Shown: one piece after another, positions 25,494 through 33,391 of the stretch
Layout of the letters: each line of letters begins with the position of its first letter
Numbering within the stretch: the stretch's first letter is position 1
From: Desulfarculaceae bacterium
Lineage (GTDB): Bacteria; Desulfobacterota; Desulfarculia; Desulfarculales; Desulfarculaceae
Reading direction: 5' to 3'
Assembly: GCA_021737145.1 (NCBI GenBank)
Contig: JAIPEN010000019.1
Coordinates: forward strand, 1-47,466
DNA length: 47,466 nucleotides
Translations under genes and position numbers: made by a program
The notes under the pieces: model-generated
The model's database searches: none
Told to the model about the DNA's origin: nothing
What the model saw: the letters and a program-made list of their open reading frames with translations, nothing else

Positions 25494-26108
25494 TCATTCT
25501 AGCACGCCATTCCGGGCGGGGGAACCGGACAAGGGCTCCAGATGTGACCGCATCAGTCCCAAGGCGCTCAAGAGCAGGCGAAGGTCCGAGGGGGAGCGCC
25601 CGGACAGCAGCCCGGCCAGCAGGGCCCCGGCCCGGGGCGGCAGGGAGCGCAGCAGGGCGGCCAGGCGCAGGGCCTCCCAGCCCTGGGCGGGCAAAGGGGG
25701 CAGGGGACAGACCGCGCAATCGGGAGCACCTTCGCCGGCCCGGTGTTGGCGGAGGCAGGCCGCGCAGTCCAGGCCCGGAAAGTCGGCCCGAACCTCCAGG
25801 TAATGGCGCAGCCCGGCCAGGGCTTCTTCCTGGGCCTGGCTCAGCCAGGGTGCGCGCAGCCGGGCCAACAGGGGCGCGGCCGCCGCGGCGGGCAAGCGGG
25901 CCGGGTCGAGCGGGAGGGGCTCGGCAACTTCGCCCGTGGCCTCGGTGCCCCCGCGCCAGCAGGGCCCGGCTCTTTCCAGCAGGGCCAAACACAGGGAGGC
26001 CGGGCCAGGCTCCCGGGCGGCCAGGGGCTCCCATACGCCAGGCTCCAGGGGGGTCAGCTCCACCACCCCGCCACCCAGCTCGACGCTCGCTCTCTCCTGC
26101 CTTGCCAT
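25494..26108 (-). CDS. Hypothetical protein with a four-cysteine cluster
   Basis: A 204-residue protein, rich in Ala, Leu and Pro, that I do not recognise. The N-terminal part (GGGVVELTPLEPGVWEPL) looks beta-rich. The middle holds a cysteine set DCAACLRQHRAG then DCAVCPLPPLP (about residues 115-140), which could bind zinc or a cluster. The C-terminus is helical (LLRSLPPRAGALLAGLLSGR). Overlapping frames exist on both strands in this very G+C-rich stretch; this frame is preferred because it is collinear with the flanking minus-strand genes, fills the gap with short spacings (22 bp to the CoA-binding gene) and has a sensible Cys pattern. The ribosome site is weak. Confidence 0.6.
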   Translation of the reverse strand: MARQERASVELGGGVVELTPLEPGVWEPLAAREPGPASLCLALLERAGPCWRGGTEATGEVAEPLPLDPARLPAAAAAPLLARLRAPWLSQAQEEALAGLRHYLEVRADFPGLDCAACLRQHRAGEGAPDCAVCPLPPLPAQGWEALRLAALLRSLPPRAGALLAGLLSGRSPSDLRLLLSALGLMRSHLEPLSGSPARNGVLE

Positions 26109-26205
26109 GGCCCAAGACTAGCCTCCCGCGCGGAAACGGCCCAGGGAGGCGGCGCACAAATGCGCGGCATAGATTAGAGCGTTTACTTTAATTAAAAGGC
26201 TGGGG

Positions 26206-27924
26206 TCAGGAAGCGTCCCGGAGGTCCTTGACCACCAACTCGAGGTGGGTGCGGCCAAAGGTGGAGATGCGGGGGATAAAGGCCAGGTCCAGATGCGCGC
26301 CAGGCTTGATCCAGCTTTCCGAGCAGTTGAAGGCAATGGCCGGGATGGTGGTCCCGTCCTGGATAAGCTTCATTTTCAGGTGGTTGTCCCCCACCACCCG
26401 GGTGGAGACCACCTCGGCCCCCCGCGCGGCCAAAAGGGGCTCGGGGTTGGCCTGGCCATAGGGGGCCAGCCGGTTGAGGGGCTCCATCATGCCCGGACCC
26501 AGCTCGGCCAGGCTCACCTCGCCCTCCAGGAGCAGCTCCTGGGACTGCTGGGCGGGCAGTTCCTCGGCAGCCGCCTGGGCCAGGGCCGCGGCCAGCTCGG
26601 GCAGCTTGGCGCTGGGCATGGTGGCCCCGGCCGCCAGGGCGTGGCCCCCGAAGTGCTCCAGCAGCCCGGCGTTGGCCGCCAGGGCCCGCTGCAAATGAAA
26701 GCCCTCCCGAGAGCGGCCCGAACCAACCGCCGTGCCGTTTTGCATGGCAAAAAGCATACTTGGCCTGCCGGTGCGCTCCAAAAGCCTCCCGGCCACGATG
26801 CCCAGCACCCCCTGGTGCCAGTTCTCGGAGCCCAAGACCAGGGCCCCGGCCCCTTGGAACTGCTCCTCCGAGCCCACTCGTTCCAGCACTTGCTCGAAGA
26901 TGGCCGCCTCCACCTCGCGGCGCTCGCTGTTGAGCTGGTTCAGATCCTGGGCCAGGGCCTTGGCCTCGGCCGGGCTGTCGGCCAAGAGAAGCCGCAAGGC
27001 GGGCTCGGGGTGATCCAGGCGCCCGGCCGCGTTGATGCGCGGGGCCAGGTAAAAACCCAGGTCCATGGTGTCCAGCACCCCGCTGCGCCCGGCGGCCTTG
27101 GCCAATGCGGTCAGGCCGGGACGGCGTCCCTCGGCCAGCACCTTCAGCCCCTCGGCCACCAGCACCCGGTTGGCCTCCACCAGGGGCACCACGTCGGCGC
27201 AGGTGCCCAGGGCCACCAAATCCAGGCTGTGGCGCAGGTTGGGCTCGGACCGGCCGTCGAACCAGCCCTCCGTCCGCAGGGCGGCGCGCAGCCCGGCGGC
27301 CAGGTAAAAGGCCACCCCCACCCCGGCCAGGTGGTTGGACAGGCGGCAGGCGTCCTGCTTGGGGTTGACCACCGCCGCGGCCGGCACCAGGGGGCCGGGG
27401 GGCAGCAGATGATGGTCGCTGACCACCACGGGCAGGCCCAGGCGGGTGGCCTCGGCCACGCCCTCGTGGTCGGAGATGCCGCAGTCGGCGGTGACGATGA
27501 CCTGGGCCCCGGCCTCGGCCAGGCGCTTGGCCCGGGGCGGCTTGAAGCCGTAGCCGTCGCTCAGGCGGTGGGGCAGGTCGTGCACCACCGGGCAGCCGCA
27601 GGCCGCGAAAAACTCCTGGAGCAGGGCGGTGGCGGTCACCCCGTCCGCGTCGTAATCCCCGGCCACCCCGATGCAGGCCCCCTGCTTTATGGCCGGGACC
27701 AGCACCTCGATTGCCTCGGGCAGGCCCAGCATCTCCTCGGGCGAGGGGAGCTGGCCCAGCTCTGGGGACAAAAAGCGCCGCGCGTCATCCGGGTCGCTGT
27801 AACCCCGGTGGCACAAAAGCTGGGCGGCCAGGGGCGGCAGGCCCAGGGCCCGGGAAAGGGCCGCGGCCGCGCTGGGAGTGGGTTCCTTGACCCGCCAGGT
27901 CAGGGGTGGGGGAGATGGCACCAT
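26206..27924 (-). CDS. recJ: Single-stranded-DNA-specific exonuclease RecJ
   Basis: 5'-3' single-strand DNA exonuclease of recombination and repair, 572 residues, normal length. DHH-phosphoesterase motifs are visible: I GVAGDYDADGVTATALL, II VTADCGI, III VVSDHHLLPPG, then GVGVAFYLAAGL, LVALGTCADVVPL and PRINAAGRLDHPEPAL. The DHHA1 part has the FGGHALAAGATM motif that binds the substrate end. The C-terminal OB-like domain ends DLAFIPRISTFGRTHLELVVKDLR. The ATG start lies close to the 440-bp regulatory gap before the divergent sensor-kinase gene. It is leftmost-reading in a minus-strand series of four genes. Confidence 0.96.
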   Translation of the reverse strand: MVPSPPPLTWRVKEPTPSAAAALSRALGLPPLAAQLLCHRGYSDPDDARRFLSPELGQLPSPEEMLGLPEAIEVLVPAIKQGACIGVAGDYDADGVTATALLQEFFAACGCPVVHDLPHRLSDGYGFKPPRAKRLAEAGAQVIVTADCGISDHEGVAEATRLGLPVVVSDHHLLPPGPLVPAAAVVNPKQDACRLSNHLAGVGVAFYLAAGLRAALRTEGWFDGRSEPNLRHSLDLVALGTCADVVPLVEANRVLVAEGLKVLAEGRRPGLTALAKAAGRSGVLDTMDLGFYLAPRINAAGRLDHPEPALRLLLADSPAEAKALAQDLNQLNSERREVEAAIFEQVLERVGSEEQFQGAGALVLGSENWHQGVLGIVAGRLLERTGRPSMLFAMQNGTAVGSGRSREGFHLQRALAANAGLLEHFGGHALAAGATMPSAKLPELAAALAQAAAEELPAQQSQELLLEGEVSLAELGPGMMEPLNRLAPYGQANPEPLLAARGAEVVSTRVVGDNHLKMKLIQDGTTIPAIAFNCSESWIKPGAHLDLAFIPRISTFGRTHLELVVKDLRDAS

Positions 27925-28364
27925 GGAACCACTATATCTGGGGGGCGGAAGCCGGTCAAGTTACTTCATCTTGTGTAAAAGCCCCATACATTAGAGCCTA
28001 ATCGGCCATCTGTATTCTTGCAAAACGAAGCAATTATACCTCCCCGGCAATCTGCCTAGGCATTTTGCCTCACCCCCGGCCTGCGCCTCAATTTGCCATC
28101 GCCGGGGCTATAACCGCTTGCCCTTGTTGCAAAATACCACTTGCCTCTCTGCCGGCCCCGGCGGCGGCCAGGCGGCCGGCAGCCCAAACCACCGCGATTT
28201 TTATTTCACATTGCAACACCCCTGCGCTCCCCTGAAAGGGCCTGTTTTTACAACACGCTGGAATAACAATATAAATCTTGGTTTACTTTTTTGGCACGGG
28301 CCTTGTATTCTCATATGAGCAGGCCCCGGCGGGGTAGCACTAATGCCGGGGCGAGGAGGGGGAT
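27925..28364. promoter_or_regulatory. Divergent regulatory region between recJ and the sensor kinase
   Basis: About 440 bp with no credible gene. It contains three TTGCAA-type sites (TTGCAAAA at 28018 and 28127, TTGCAACA at 28211) upstream of a sigma-54 promoter (28292), and therefore at places where enhancer-bound activators normally sit. It also has an 8-bp hairpin GCCCCGGC/GCCGGGGC (28323-28330, 28345-28352) in the leader, immediately before the GAGGAGGGGG ribosome site, which could modulate translation. Confidence 0.5.
28291..28307 (+). promoter_or_regulatory. Sigma-54 promoter of the kinase/regulator operon
   Basis: TTGGCAC (28291-28297), five bases, TTGT (28303-28306). Consensus is TGGCACG-N4-TTGC; only the last base of the -12 element differs. 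The predicted start is near 28317. The second gene of the operon encodes a sigma-54 activator, so autoactivation is likely. Confidence 0.78.
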
Positions 28365-29912
28365 ATGCCCAAGGGGACGCCCGAAGAGCAGCGGCCCATG
28401 CGCCTGGCCATTATCGGCGGAGGCGAACGCTGTTTGTCGGTGCTCAACATGCTCGATTCCCGCCGCCTTAAGCGCCTGCACGTAGAGGTGGTGGGAGTAG
28501 CCGACCTGAACTCGGAGGCCGTCGGCATCCGCCTGGCCCGGGATCAGGGAATCTTCACCACCACTGAATGCGCTGAGTTGTGCACCTTGAAAGACCTCGA
28601 CCTGATCATCGAGCTAACTGACGACCAGGAGCTCCTGGACAACCTGGCCCAAAACAACCCGGACTCGGCCAAGGTCATCGGCCACACCGCCTCGCGCCTT
28701 TTCCACGACATCGTGGCCATCTACCAGGAGCTGGAGGAGCGCGAGGACGAGGTCAGCGTGGCCCGGTCCTTTTCCCAGGCCCTGATCGACGGCACCAGCG
28801 AGGGGATCATGGTCCTGGACCCGGACTACCGCATCACCCGGGCCAACCAGGCCGCCCTCGGCGCCGCCGGCATCAGCCGGGAGGAGGCCCTGGGGCGCTA
28901 TTGCTTCCAGGTGAGCCACCAGGCCATCGCCCCCTGCGACAGCCCGGACACGCCGTGCCCCATGAAGCAGACCCTGGCCACCGGCATGAGCGCCCACGCC
29001 ATTCACGAGCACGTGCAGCCCGACGGCACGGCCCATTACTGCGACGTGTCCACCTTCCCCCTGGTCAACCGCAAGGGCGAGGTGGTGCAGGTGCTGGAGC
29101 TGTTCAGGGACATCACCGACGAGCTGTCCCAGCGGGTGGAGCGGCGCACCCAGGCCATCAAGGCCGACCTGGCCGCCCTGGTGCAGGAAGACAAGCTCAT
29201 CGCCCTGGGCAAGCTGGTGGCCTCGGTGGCCCATGAGATCAACAACCCCATCGCCTCCATCCTCAACTTCACCAAGCTGATCCACAAGGGCCTGGGCCGG
29301 GACAAGGTGCCGGCCGCGGAGATAAAGCAGTACCGCGAGTACCTGGCCCTGTGCAGCCAGGAGGCGGAGCGCTGCAGCCGCATCGTGGGCAACCTGCTCT
29401 CCTTCGCCCGCCAGAAACAGCTCACCCCCCGGGTGGTGGACCTGGGCGAGCTGCTCAGGACCACCATCACCCTCATCGCCCACCGCATGGAGCTGGGCGG
29501 GGTGGAGCTCTCCCTGGAGCTGGCCGACGAGCCCCTGCTGACCTGGGGCGACTCTTCCCAGATTCAGCAGGTGCTCACCAACCTGGTGTTCAACGCCATC
29601 GAGGCCATGCCCGAGGGCGGGGAGCTGAACATCCGGGGCAACAAGAGCCAAGGCAGCCAGCAGGTGGTCTTGGAGTTCGCCGACACCGGCGAGGGCATCG
29701 CCCCGGAAAACCTGGGCCATCTGTTCGAGCCCTTTTTCTCCACCAAGAGCCGGGGACACGGGGTGGGCCTGGGCCTGAGCATGGTCTACGGAATCCTGCG
29801 CGAGCACCAGGGCAACGTGGAGGTGGAGAGCGAGCCGGGCCAGGGGGCCCTGTTCCGGGTGAGCCTGCCCGCCCTGGAGGATAATGGGCAGGAGGAAGGA
29901 GGGACGCGGTGA
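28365..29912 (+). CDS. Sensor histidine kinase with Rossmann-like input and Cys-containing PAS domain
   Basis: A 515-residue soluble kinase. Residues about 12-125 form a dinucleotide-binding-like Rossmann domain (RLAIIGGGERCLSVLNML, then VEVVGVADLN) as in homoserine-dehydrogenase-type folds. Residues about 140-260 are a PAS domain carrying a Cys/His motif (CFQVSHQAIAPC, then PCPM). The transmitter follows: phospho-acceptor His290 in ASVAHEINNPIASI and an HATPase with NLVFNAIEAMPEG, DTGEGI and GHGVGLGLSMVYGI. There is no membrane segment, so the signal is cytoplasmic. The stop overlaps the NtrC-type regulator gene as GTGA. The Rossmann domain suggests sensing of NAD(P)(H) or a similar ligand (inference). 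Confidence 0.9.
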   Translation: MPKGTPEEQRPMRLAIIGGGERCLSVLNMLDSRRLKRLHVEVVGVADLNSEAVGIRLARDQGIFTTTECAELCTLKDLDLIIELTDDQELLDNLAQNNPDSAKVIGHTASRLFHDIVAIYQELEEREDEVSVARSFSQALIDGTSEGIMVLDPDYRITRANQAALGAAGISREEALGRYCFQVSHQAIAPCDSPDTPCPMKQTLATGMSAHAIHEHVQPDGTAHYCDVSTFPLVNRKGEVVQVLELFRDITDELSQRVERRTQAIKADLAALVQEDKLIALGKLVASVAHEINNPIASILNFTKLIHKGLGRDKVPAAEIKQYREYLALCSQEAERCSRIVGNLLSFARQKQLTPRVVDLGELLRTTITLIAHRMELGGVELSLELADEPLLTWGDSSQIQQVLTNLVFNAIEAMPEGGELNIRGNKSQGSQQVVLEFADTGEGIAPENLGHLFEPFFSTKSRGHGVGLGLSMVYGILREHQGNVEVESEPGQGALFRVSLPALEDNGQEEGGTR

Positions 29913-31264
29913 GCGAAGCCAAACCCAGTGTGCTGGTGGTGGACGACGAGCTGGCCATGCGCGAGTCCATAGCCGCCTGGTTGCGCCAGGACGGCTATCC
30001 GGTGGCCGTGGCCGACAGCGGGGACAAGGCCCTGGAGCTGATGGACGCCCGCCAGTTCGACCTGGCCCTGGTGGACATCAAGATGCCGGGCATGGACGGC
30101 CTGACCCTTTTGGAACGGGTCAAGGAGGAGCATCCCGAGCTGCTGGTGATCATCATCACCGCCTACGGCTCCATCGAGTCCTCGGTCCGGGCCATGAAGG
30201 CCGGGGCGGCCGATTATCTGCTCAAGCCTTTCGACCCCGAGCAGCTCATGCTCCTGCTGGAGAAGATCGGGCGCCAGCGGGCCATGATCCAGGAGAACCA
30301 GGCCCTGCGCGGCCGTCTGGCCGAGTGCGCCGGGCCGGGCTTCGAGGACCTGGTGGGCTCCTCGCCGGCCATGCTCCGGGTCTTCGAGCAGATCCGGGAG
30401 GTGGCGGCCAGCGAGGCCCCGGTGCTCATCAACGGCGAGACCGGCACCGGCAAGGAACTGGTGGCCAAGGCCATCCACAACCTCTCCAGCCGGGCTTTCG
30501 GCTCCTTTGTCACCATCAACTGCGGGGCCCAGAGCGAGAGCCTTTTGGAGAGCGAGCTCTTTGGCCATGAAAAGGGCGCCTTCACCGGCGCGGTCAAGGC
30601 CCGGCGGGGCCGCCTGGAAATGGCCGACGGGGGAACCCTGTTTTTGGACGAGGTGGGCGAGATATCCCAAAAGATGCAGGTGGCCCTCCTCAGGGTCTTG
30701 GAGGACAAGACCTTCATGCGGGTGGGGGGCAGCCAGACCCTGACCAGCGACTTCCGCCTGATCAGCGCCACCCACCGCGACCTGGAGCAGCGCATCGCCC
30801 AGGGCGAGTTCCGCTCCGACTTCTTTTACCGCATCAACGTGATCTTCATCTCCATCCCGCCCCTGCGCGACCGGTTGGAGGACATCATTCCCCTGAGCGA
30901 GCATTTCCTCGGGCGCTTCGCGGCCGAGGCGGGCAAGCCCCCGCCCGAGCTGGAGCCCCGGGCCCGCCGGGCGCTCACCGCCTACAACTGGCCGGGCAAC
31001 GTGCGCGAGCTCAAGAACGTGATCGAGCGGGCGGTGATCGTCTCTTCCGGCCCCACCCTGGGCCTGGACAAGCTGACCTTCCTGGCCACCGGCGGGGGGC
31101 AGCGCTCGGCCGCGCCCACCACCCTGGCCGAAATGGAGCTGAACCACATCCGCCGCACCCTGGAGGCCCATGGCTGGAACGTGACCCAGGCCGCGGCGGT
31201 GCTGGGCATCGACCGCTCCACCCTCAGCCGGAAGATGAAACGTGCCGGCCTTACTCCTCCCTAG
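29909..31264 (+). CDS. NtrC-family sigma-54-dependent response regulator
   Basis: A 451-residue regulator. The receiver (about 7-120) has the acidic pair in VVDDE, phospho-acceptor Asp56 (LVDIKMPGMDG), Thr in IITAYGS and Lys in LLKPF. The AAA+ domain (about 150-375) has Walker A GETGTGKE near 176-183, the sigma-54 contact loop GAFTGA near 224-229, Walker B GGTLFLDEVGE and the arginine-finger region. A Fis-type helix-turn-helix ends the protein (GWNVTQAAAVLGIDRSTLSRKMKRAG). The start GTG overlaps the kinase stop. Likely targets are the two sigma-54 promoters seen in this window: its own operon and the GcvH-like gene at 32.9 kb (inference). Confidence 0.95.
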   Translation: MSEAKPSVLVVDDELAMRESIAAWLRQDGYPVAVADSGDKALELMDARQFDLALVDIKMPGMDGLTLLERVKEEHPELLVIIITAYGSIESSVRAMKAGAADYLLKPFDPEQLMLLLEKIGRQRAMIQENQALRGRLAECAGPGFEDLVGSSPAMLRVFEQIREVAASEAPVLINGETGTGKELVAKAIHNLSSRAFGSFVTINCGAQSESLLESELFGHEKGAFTGAVKARRGRLEMADGGTLFLDEVGEISQKMQVALLRVLEDKTFMRVGGSQTLTSDFRLISATHRDLEQRIAQGEFRSDFFYRINVIFISIPPLRDRLEDIIPLSEHFLGRFAAEAGKPPPELEPRARRALTAYNWPGNVRELKNVIERAVIVSSGPTLGLDKLTFLATGGGQRSAAPTTLAEMELNHIRRTLEAHGWNVTQAAAVLGIDRSTLSRKMKRAGLTPP

Positions 31265-31310
31265 GGGGCGTGGCCTTGTCAAATTTGAACCGGGGTGTCA
31301 CCACTAGCCA

Positions 31311-31931
31311 ATGAACCCGGCCAACCCCCAGCACCCGCCATCGGGCCAGACCGCCCATGTGGAGGTGGTCCCCCTGGGCCCGGTCAACCAGACCGCGGTG
31401 GCGGTGGTGGCGGCCAACCTGCAAGCCATCCTGGAGCTCAACGCCGACGTGGCCCCCGAGGACCCGCCGCCGGAATACGCCCTGGCCCCGGCCCGGGGGC
31501 AGTATGACGCCAGCCTGATCCTGCAAAAGCTGGCCGCCCATCCCGGGCCCCATCCCCTGCGCCTGGGCCTCACCCACCGCGATCTGTGCCTGCCCTTTCT
31601 GAGCCACGTGTTTGGCGAGGCCCAGCTGGAAGGCCGGGCGGCGGTGGTGTCCCTGCACCGCCTGGGCGAGGCGGCCGGCGCCCCCTCGGCGCCCAACTCG
31701 CTGCTGCTGGAGCGCATCGCCAAGGTGGCCCTGCATGAGACGGCCCACCTGCTGGGCCTGGTGCACTGCCGTTCGCCGCGTTGTCTGATGAATTTCTCGG
31801 CCGGTCTGGCCAGTCTGGATCGCCTGGATATTTCCCTGTGCCCGGTGTGCCGGGAACAGGCGGCCCGGCAGCGCCGTATGCTGCCGGGCCGGAGCGGGGG
31901 GGCTTCTCTCCTGGAGCAGCCCCCCGCTTGA
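31311..31931 (+). CDS. amzA: Archaemetzincin-type zinc protease
   Basis: A 206-residue metalloprotease-like protein. The archaemetzincin signature is complete: HETAHLLGLVHCRSPRCLM, that is HExxHxxGxxH with the extra CxxxxC-M, plus a downstream CPVC pair; together the four cysteines form the second zinc site typical of the family. Upstream, YDASLILQKLAAHP and LGLTHRDLCLPFLSHVFGEA match the N-terminal domain that in this family contains VTDRDLF-like motifs. It is 46 bp after the regulator gene and may be in the same transcript; the ribosome site is poor. It is probably cytoplasmic (no signal peptide). Physiological substrates of archaemetzincins are poorly known. Confidence 0.9.
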   Translation: MNPANPQHPPSGQTAHVEVVPLGPVNQTAVAVVAANLQAILELNADVAPEDPPPEYALAPARGQYDASLILQKLAAHPGPHPLRLGLTHRDLCLPFLSHVFGEAQLEGRAAVVSLHRLGEAAGAPSAPNSLLLERIAKVALHETAHLLGLVHCRSPRCLMNFSAGLASLDRLDISLCPVCREQAARQRRMLPGRSGGASLLEQPPA

Positions 31932-31935
31932 GCGG

Positions 31936-32865
31936 TCACACCTTGAGGAAGTCGTCCACCAGCTTGTCCCAGTTCAGGCTCGGGGCCGCGCCGAACACGT
32001 CCTCCACCACCCGGCCACCGGTGGCCGCCAGTCGCTGGCCGGTGTCGGCGGTTATCATGTCCGAGAGCCGCTGGGCCTCGCCCTCCATCCAGTGCACGCT
32101 GTCCTCGCCGGTCTTGAGGCCCTTTAGGTCGCGCTGCATGCGGGTGGGCTCCAGCAGGAGCAGCCAGCCCTCTTCATAGGGATGGCGGTTGGCCGCCTCG
32201 GCGTGCTTGAGCACCTCGGGGTTGCGCGCCACCACCACGCCCTCCAGGGGGCAGGCCGCCCGGGCCTGATGACCGCCTCGGGAGAAGGCCAGCTCCAGGC
32301 CGCCGCCCCGGGCGGCGGTGCCCAGCTGGGGCAGGCGGAACTCGTCGGCCGGGCCGAACAGGCGGGCGGTCAGGTCGTCGATGCCCACCCGGATGCGTCC
32401 GCCATATTCCACCCTGGCCCAGGTGTGGCCGGAATGATAATAGTAGCTGGGAGGCATCTCGAAGCCGGCCACCTCGGCCATGCCGGTGGTGGTGCCGGCC
32501 GCGGCGGCCAGCTCGTCGTCGAGCATCTGGTCATAGGCGCAGGAGGCGCAGTTATAGGCGTTGATGCACAGCTTCATGGGCACCCGGCCGGTGAGCATGT
32601 GGCGGCAGTAGCGCTGCTCCACCGGGGTGGCCATCCAGTTCTCCCGGGTCCAGTACTCCTCGCCTGGCTGCTCCAGGCCGGCGCTGGCCTTGCCCAGGGC
32701 CTTCTTGCGCTGCATGGCCTTGTCAAAGGAACAGCTCATGCAGTCAAAGGCGTTGTGGCACAGGCGGGGCGCGGTGACTCCGGCCTTGGACCACAGGCAC
32801 TCCTGATCGCTCATGTTGAAGACCACCGGAGTCTTGGGCTTGCTGGGTCTGCTAGTCCGGGCCAT
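31936..32865 (-). CDS. GcvH-like protein with duplicated four-cysteine motif and no lipoyl lysine
   Basis: A 309-residue protein. The N-terminal third has two copies of C-x12-C-x5-C-x2-C with identical spacing (Cys23/36/42/45 and Cys87/100/106/109; each ends LCxNAxxCxSCxxD), a possible pair of Fe-S or zinc sites. Residues about 140-245 are a glycine-cleavage H-protein fold (GHTWARVEYGGRIRVGIDDL, then EEGWLLLLEP). A gap-free match to GcvH places Gly198 where the lipoylated Lys should be, so it probably cannot carry lipoate. A helical C-terminus follows. The start ATG has GGGGAGGAA upstream, and a sigma-54 promoter lies about 45 bp before the start. It converges with amzA with 4 bp between stop codons. 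It is not a normal glycine-cleavage component. Confidence 0.85.
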   Translation of the reverse strand: MARTSRPSKPKTPVVFNMSDQECLWSKAGVTAPRLCHNAFDCMSCSFDKAMQRKKALGKASAGLEQPGEEYWTRENWMATPVEQRYCRHMLTGRVPMKLCINAYNCASCAYDQMLDDELAAAAGTTTGMAEVAGFEMPPSYYYHSGHTWARVEYGGRIRVGIDDLTARLFGPADEFRLPQLGTAARGGGLELAFSRGGHQARAACPLEGVVVARNPEVLKHAEAANRHPYEEGWLLLLEPTRMQRDLKGLKTGEDSVHWMEGEAQRLSDMITADTGQRLAATGGRVVEDVFGAAPSLNWDKLVDDFLKV

Positions 32866-32917
32866 TTTATTCCTCCCCGCCGGGTCGGCGCTTTGAGTTC
32901 GTCTTGGCCCATGACAT

Positions 32918-32934
32918 AAGCAGGAGGCGTGCCA
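32918..32934 (-). promoter_or_regulatory. Sigma-54 promoter of the GcvH-like gene
   Basis: Minus strand TGGCACG (32934-32928), four bases, CTGCTT (32923-32918). The -24 element is perfect and the GG to GC spacing is exactly 10 bases; only one T of the -12 element differs. The predicted start near 32909 is about 45 bp from the ATG. Confidence 0.82.
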
Positions 32935-33369
32935 GGAAATAAATTATTGCATAACAGTTTGAATATACGACAAAATAAACTATAATCGCCGAAAAGGCCG
33001 TTTCAGGCGGGCCGGGCAAAAGGCCGCTGTCGCCCGGCATTCCCACTGAACGGGAGGGATTTTGTCCAATGTCGGCAACTAGTTGGACGCTATTGCGGCA
33101 ATTTGGCACACCATGGGCAGAGCGCCCCACCCGCTCCCAGGGGGCAGGGTGGTGTGCAGATCGTCACGGGAGATGAACGGAAAATTTCTAAAAAATCGGC
33201 CTACTAAGGGTGCGGCACTTTGCCCGGCCAGGGCCAGCGGAGGTAATGAGCCGGAATTCATAGAGAAACACTAACCATTTGTAAGAAAAATCACAAATTG
33301 TTCTTGCACCTGATCTGGTTTGGGTATAAGGATTGCGAGAGAAGCAATATAGGTTGCACTGAGTAGGTT

Positions 33370-33391
33370 ATTTAATGCCTACGCATTAAAT
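33370..33391 (+). promoter_or_regulatory. Perfect palindrome in the leader of the C1/Hdr operon
   Basis: ATTTAATGC and its complement GCATTAAAT around CTAC. The left-hand bases GTAGG (33363-33367) can instead pair with CCTAC (33378-33382), so two mutually exclusive hairpins are possible in RNA; as DNA it could be an operator. Confidence 0.6.

Noticed and set aside
26245..27978. 577-codon open frame on the plus strand opposite recJ
   Set aside because: The minus strand carries all RecJ motifs; the plus-strand reading is low-complexity Gly/Gln/His/Leu.
28118..28318. 66-codon plus-strand frame before the sensor kinase
   Set aside because: It ends over the sigma-54 promoter, lacks a ribosome site and reads as random composition.
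31936..32865. Annotation as a normal glycine-cleavage H protein
   Set aside because: The lipoylation lysine is replaced by Gly in an ungapped match, and the N-terminal Cys repeats are foreign to GcvH.
33103..33119. TTGGCACACCATGGGC as a sigma-54 promoter for the MetF-like/hdrA operon
   Set aside because: The -24 element is perfect but the -12 reads GGGC instead of TTGC, and it lies almost 400 bp from the first gene. Kept only as a weak possibility.
32867..33130. 87-codon minus-strand frame upstream of the GcvH-like gene with a hydrophobic stretch
   Set aside because: It spans the sigma-54 promoter, has no ribosome site and resembles no family; treated as non-coding.
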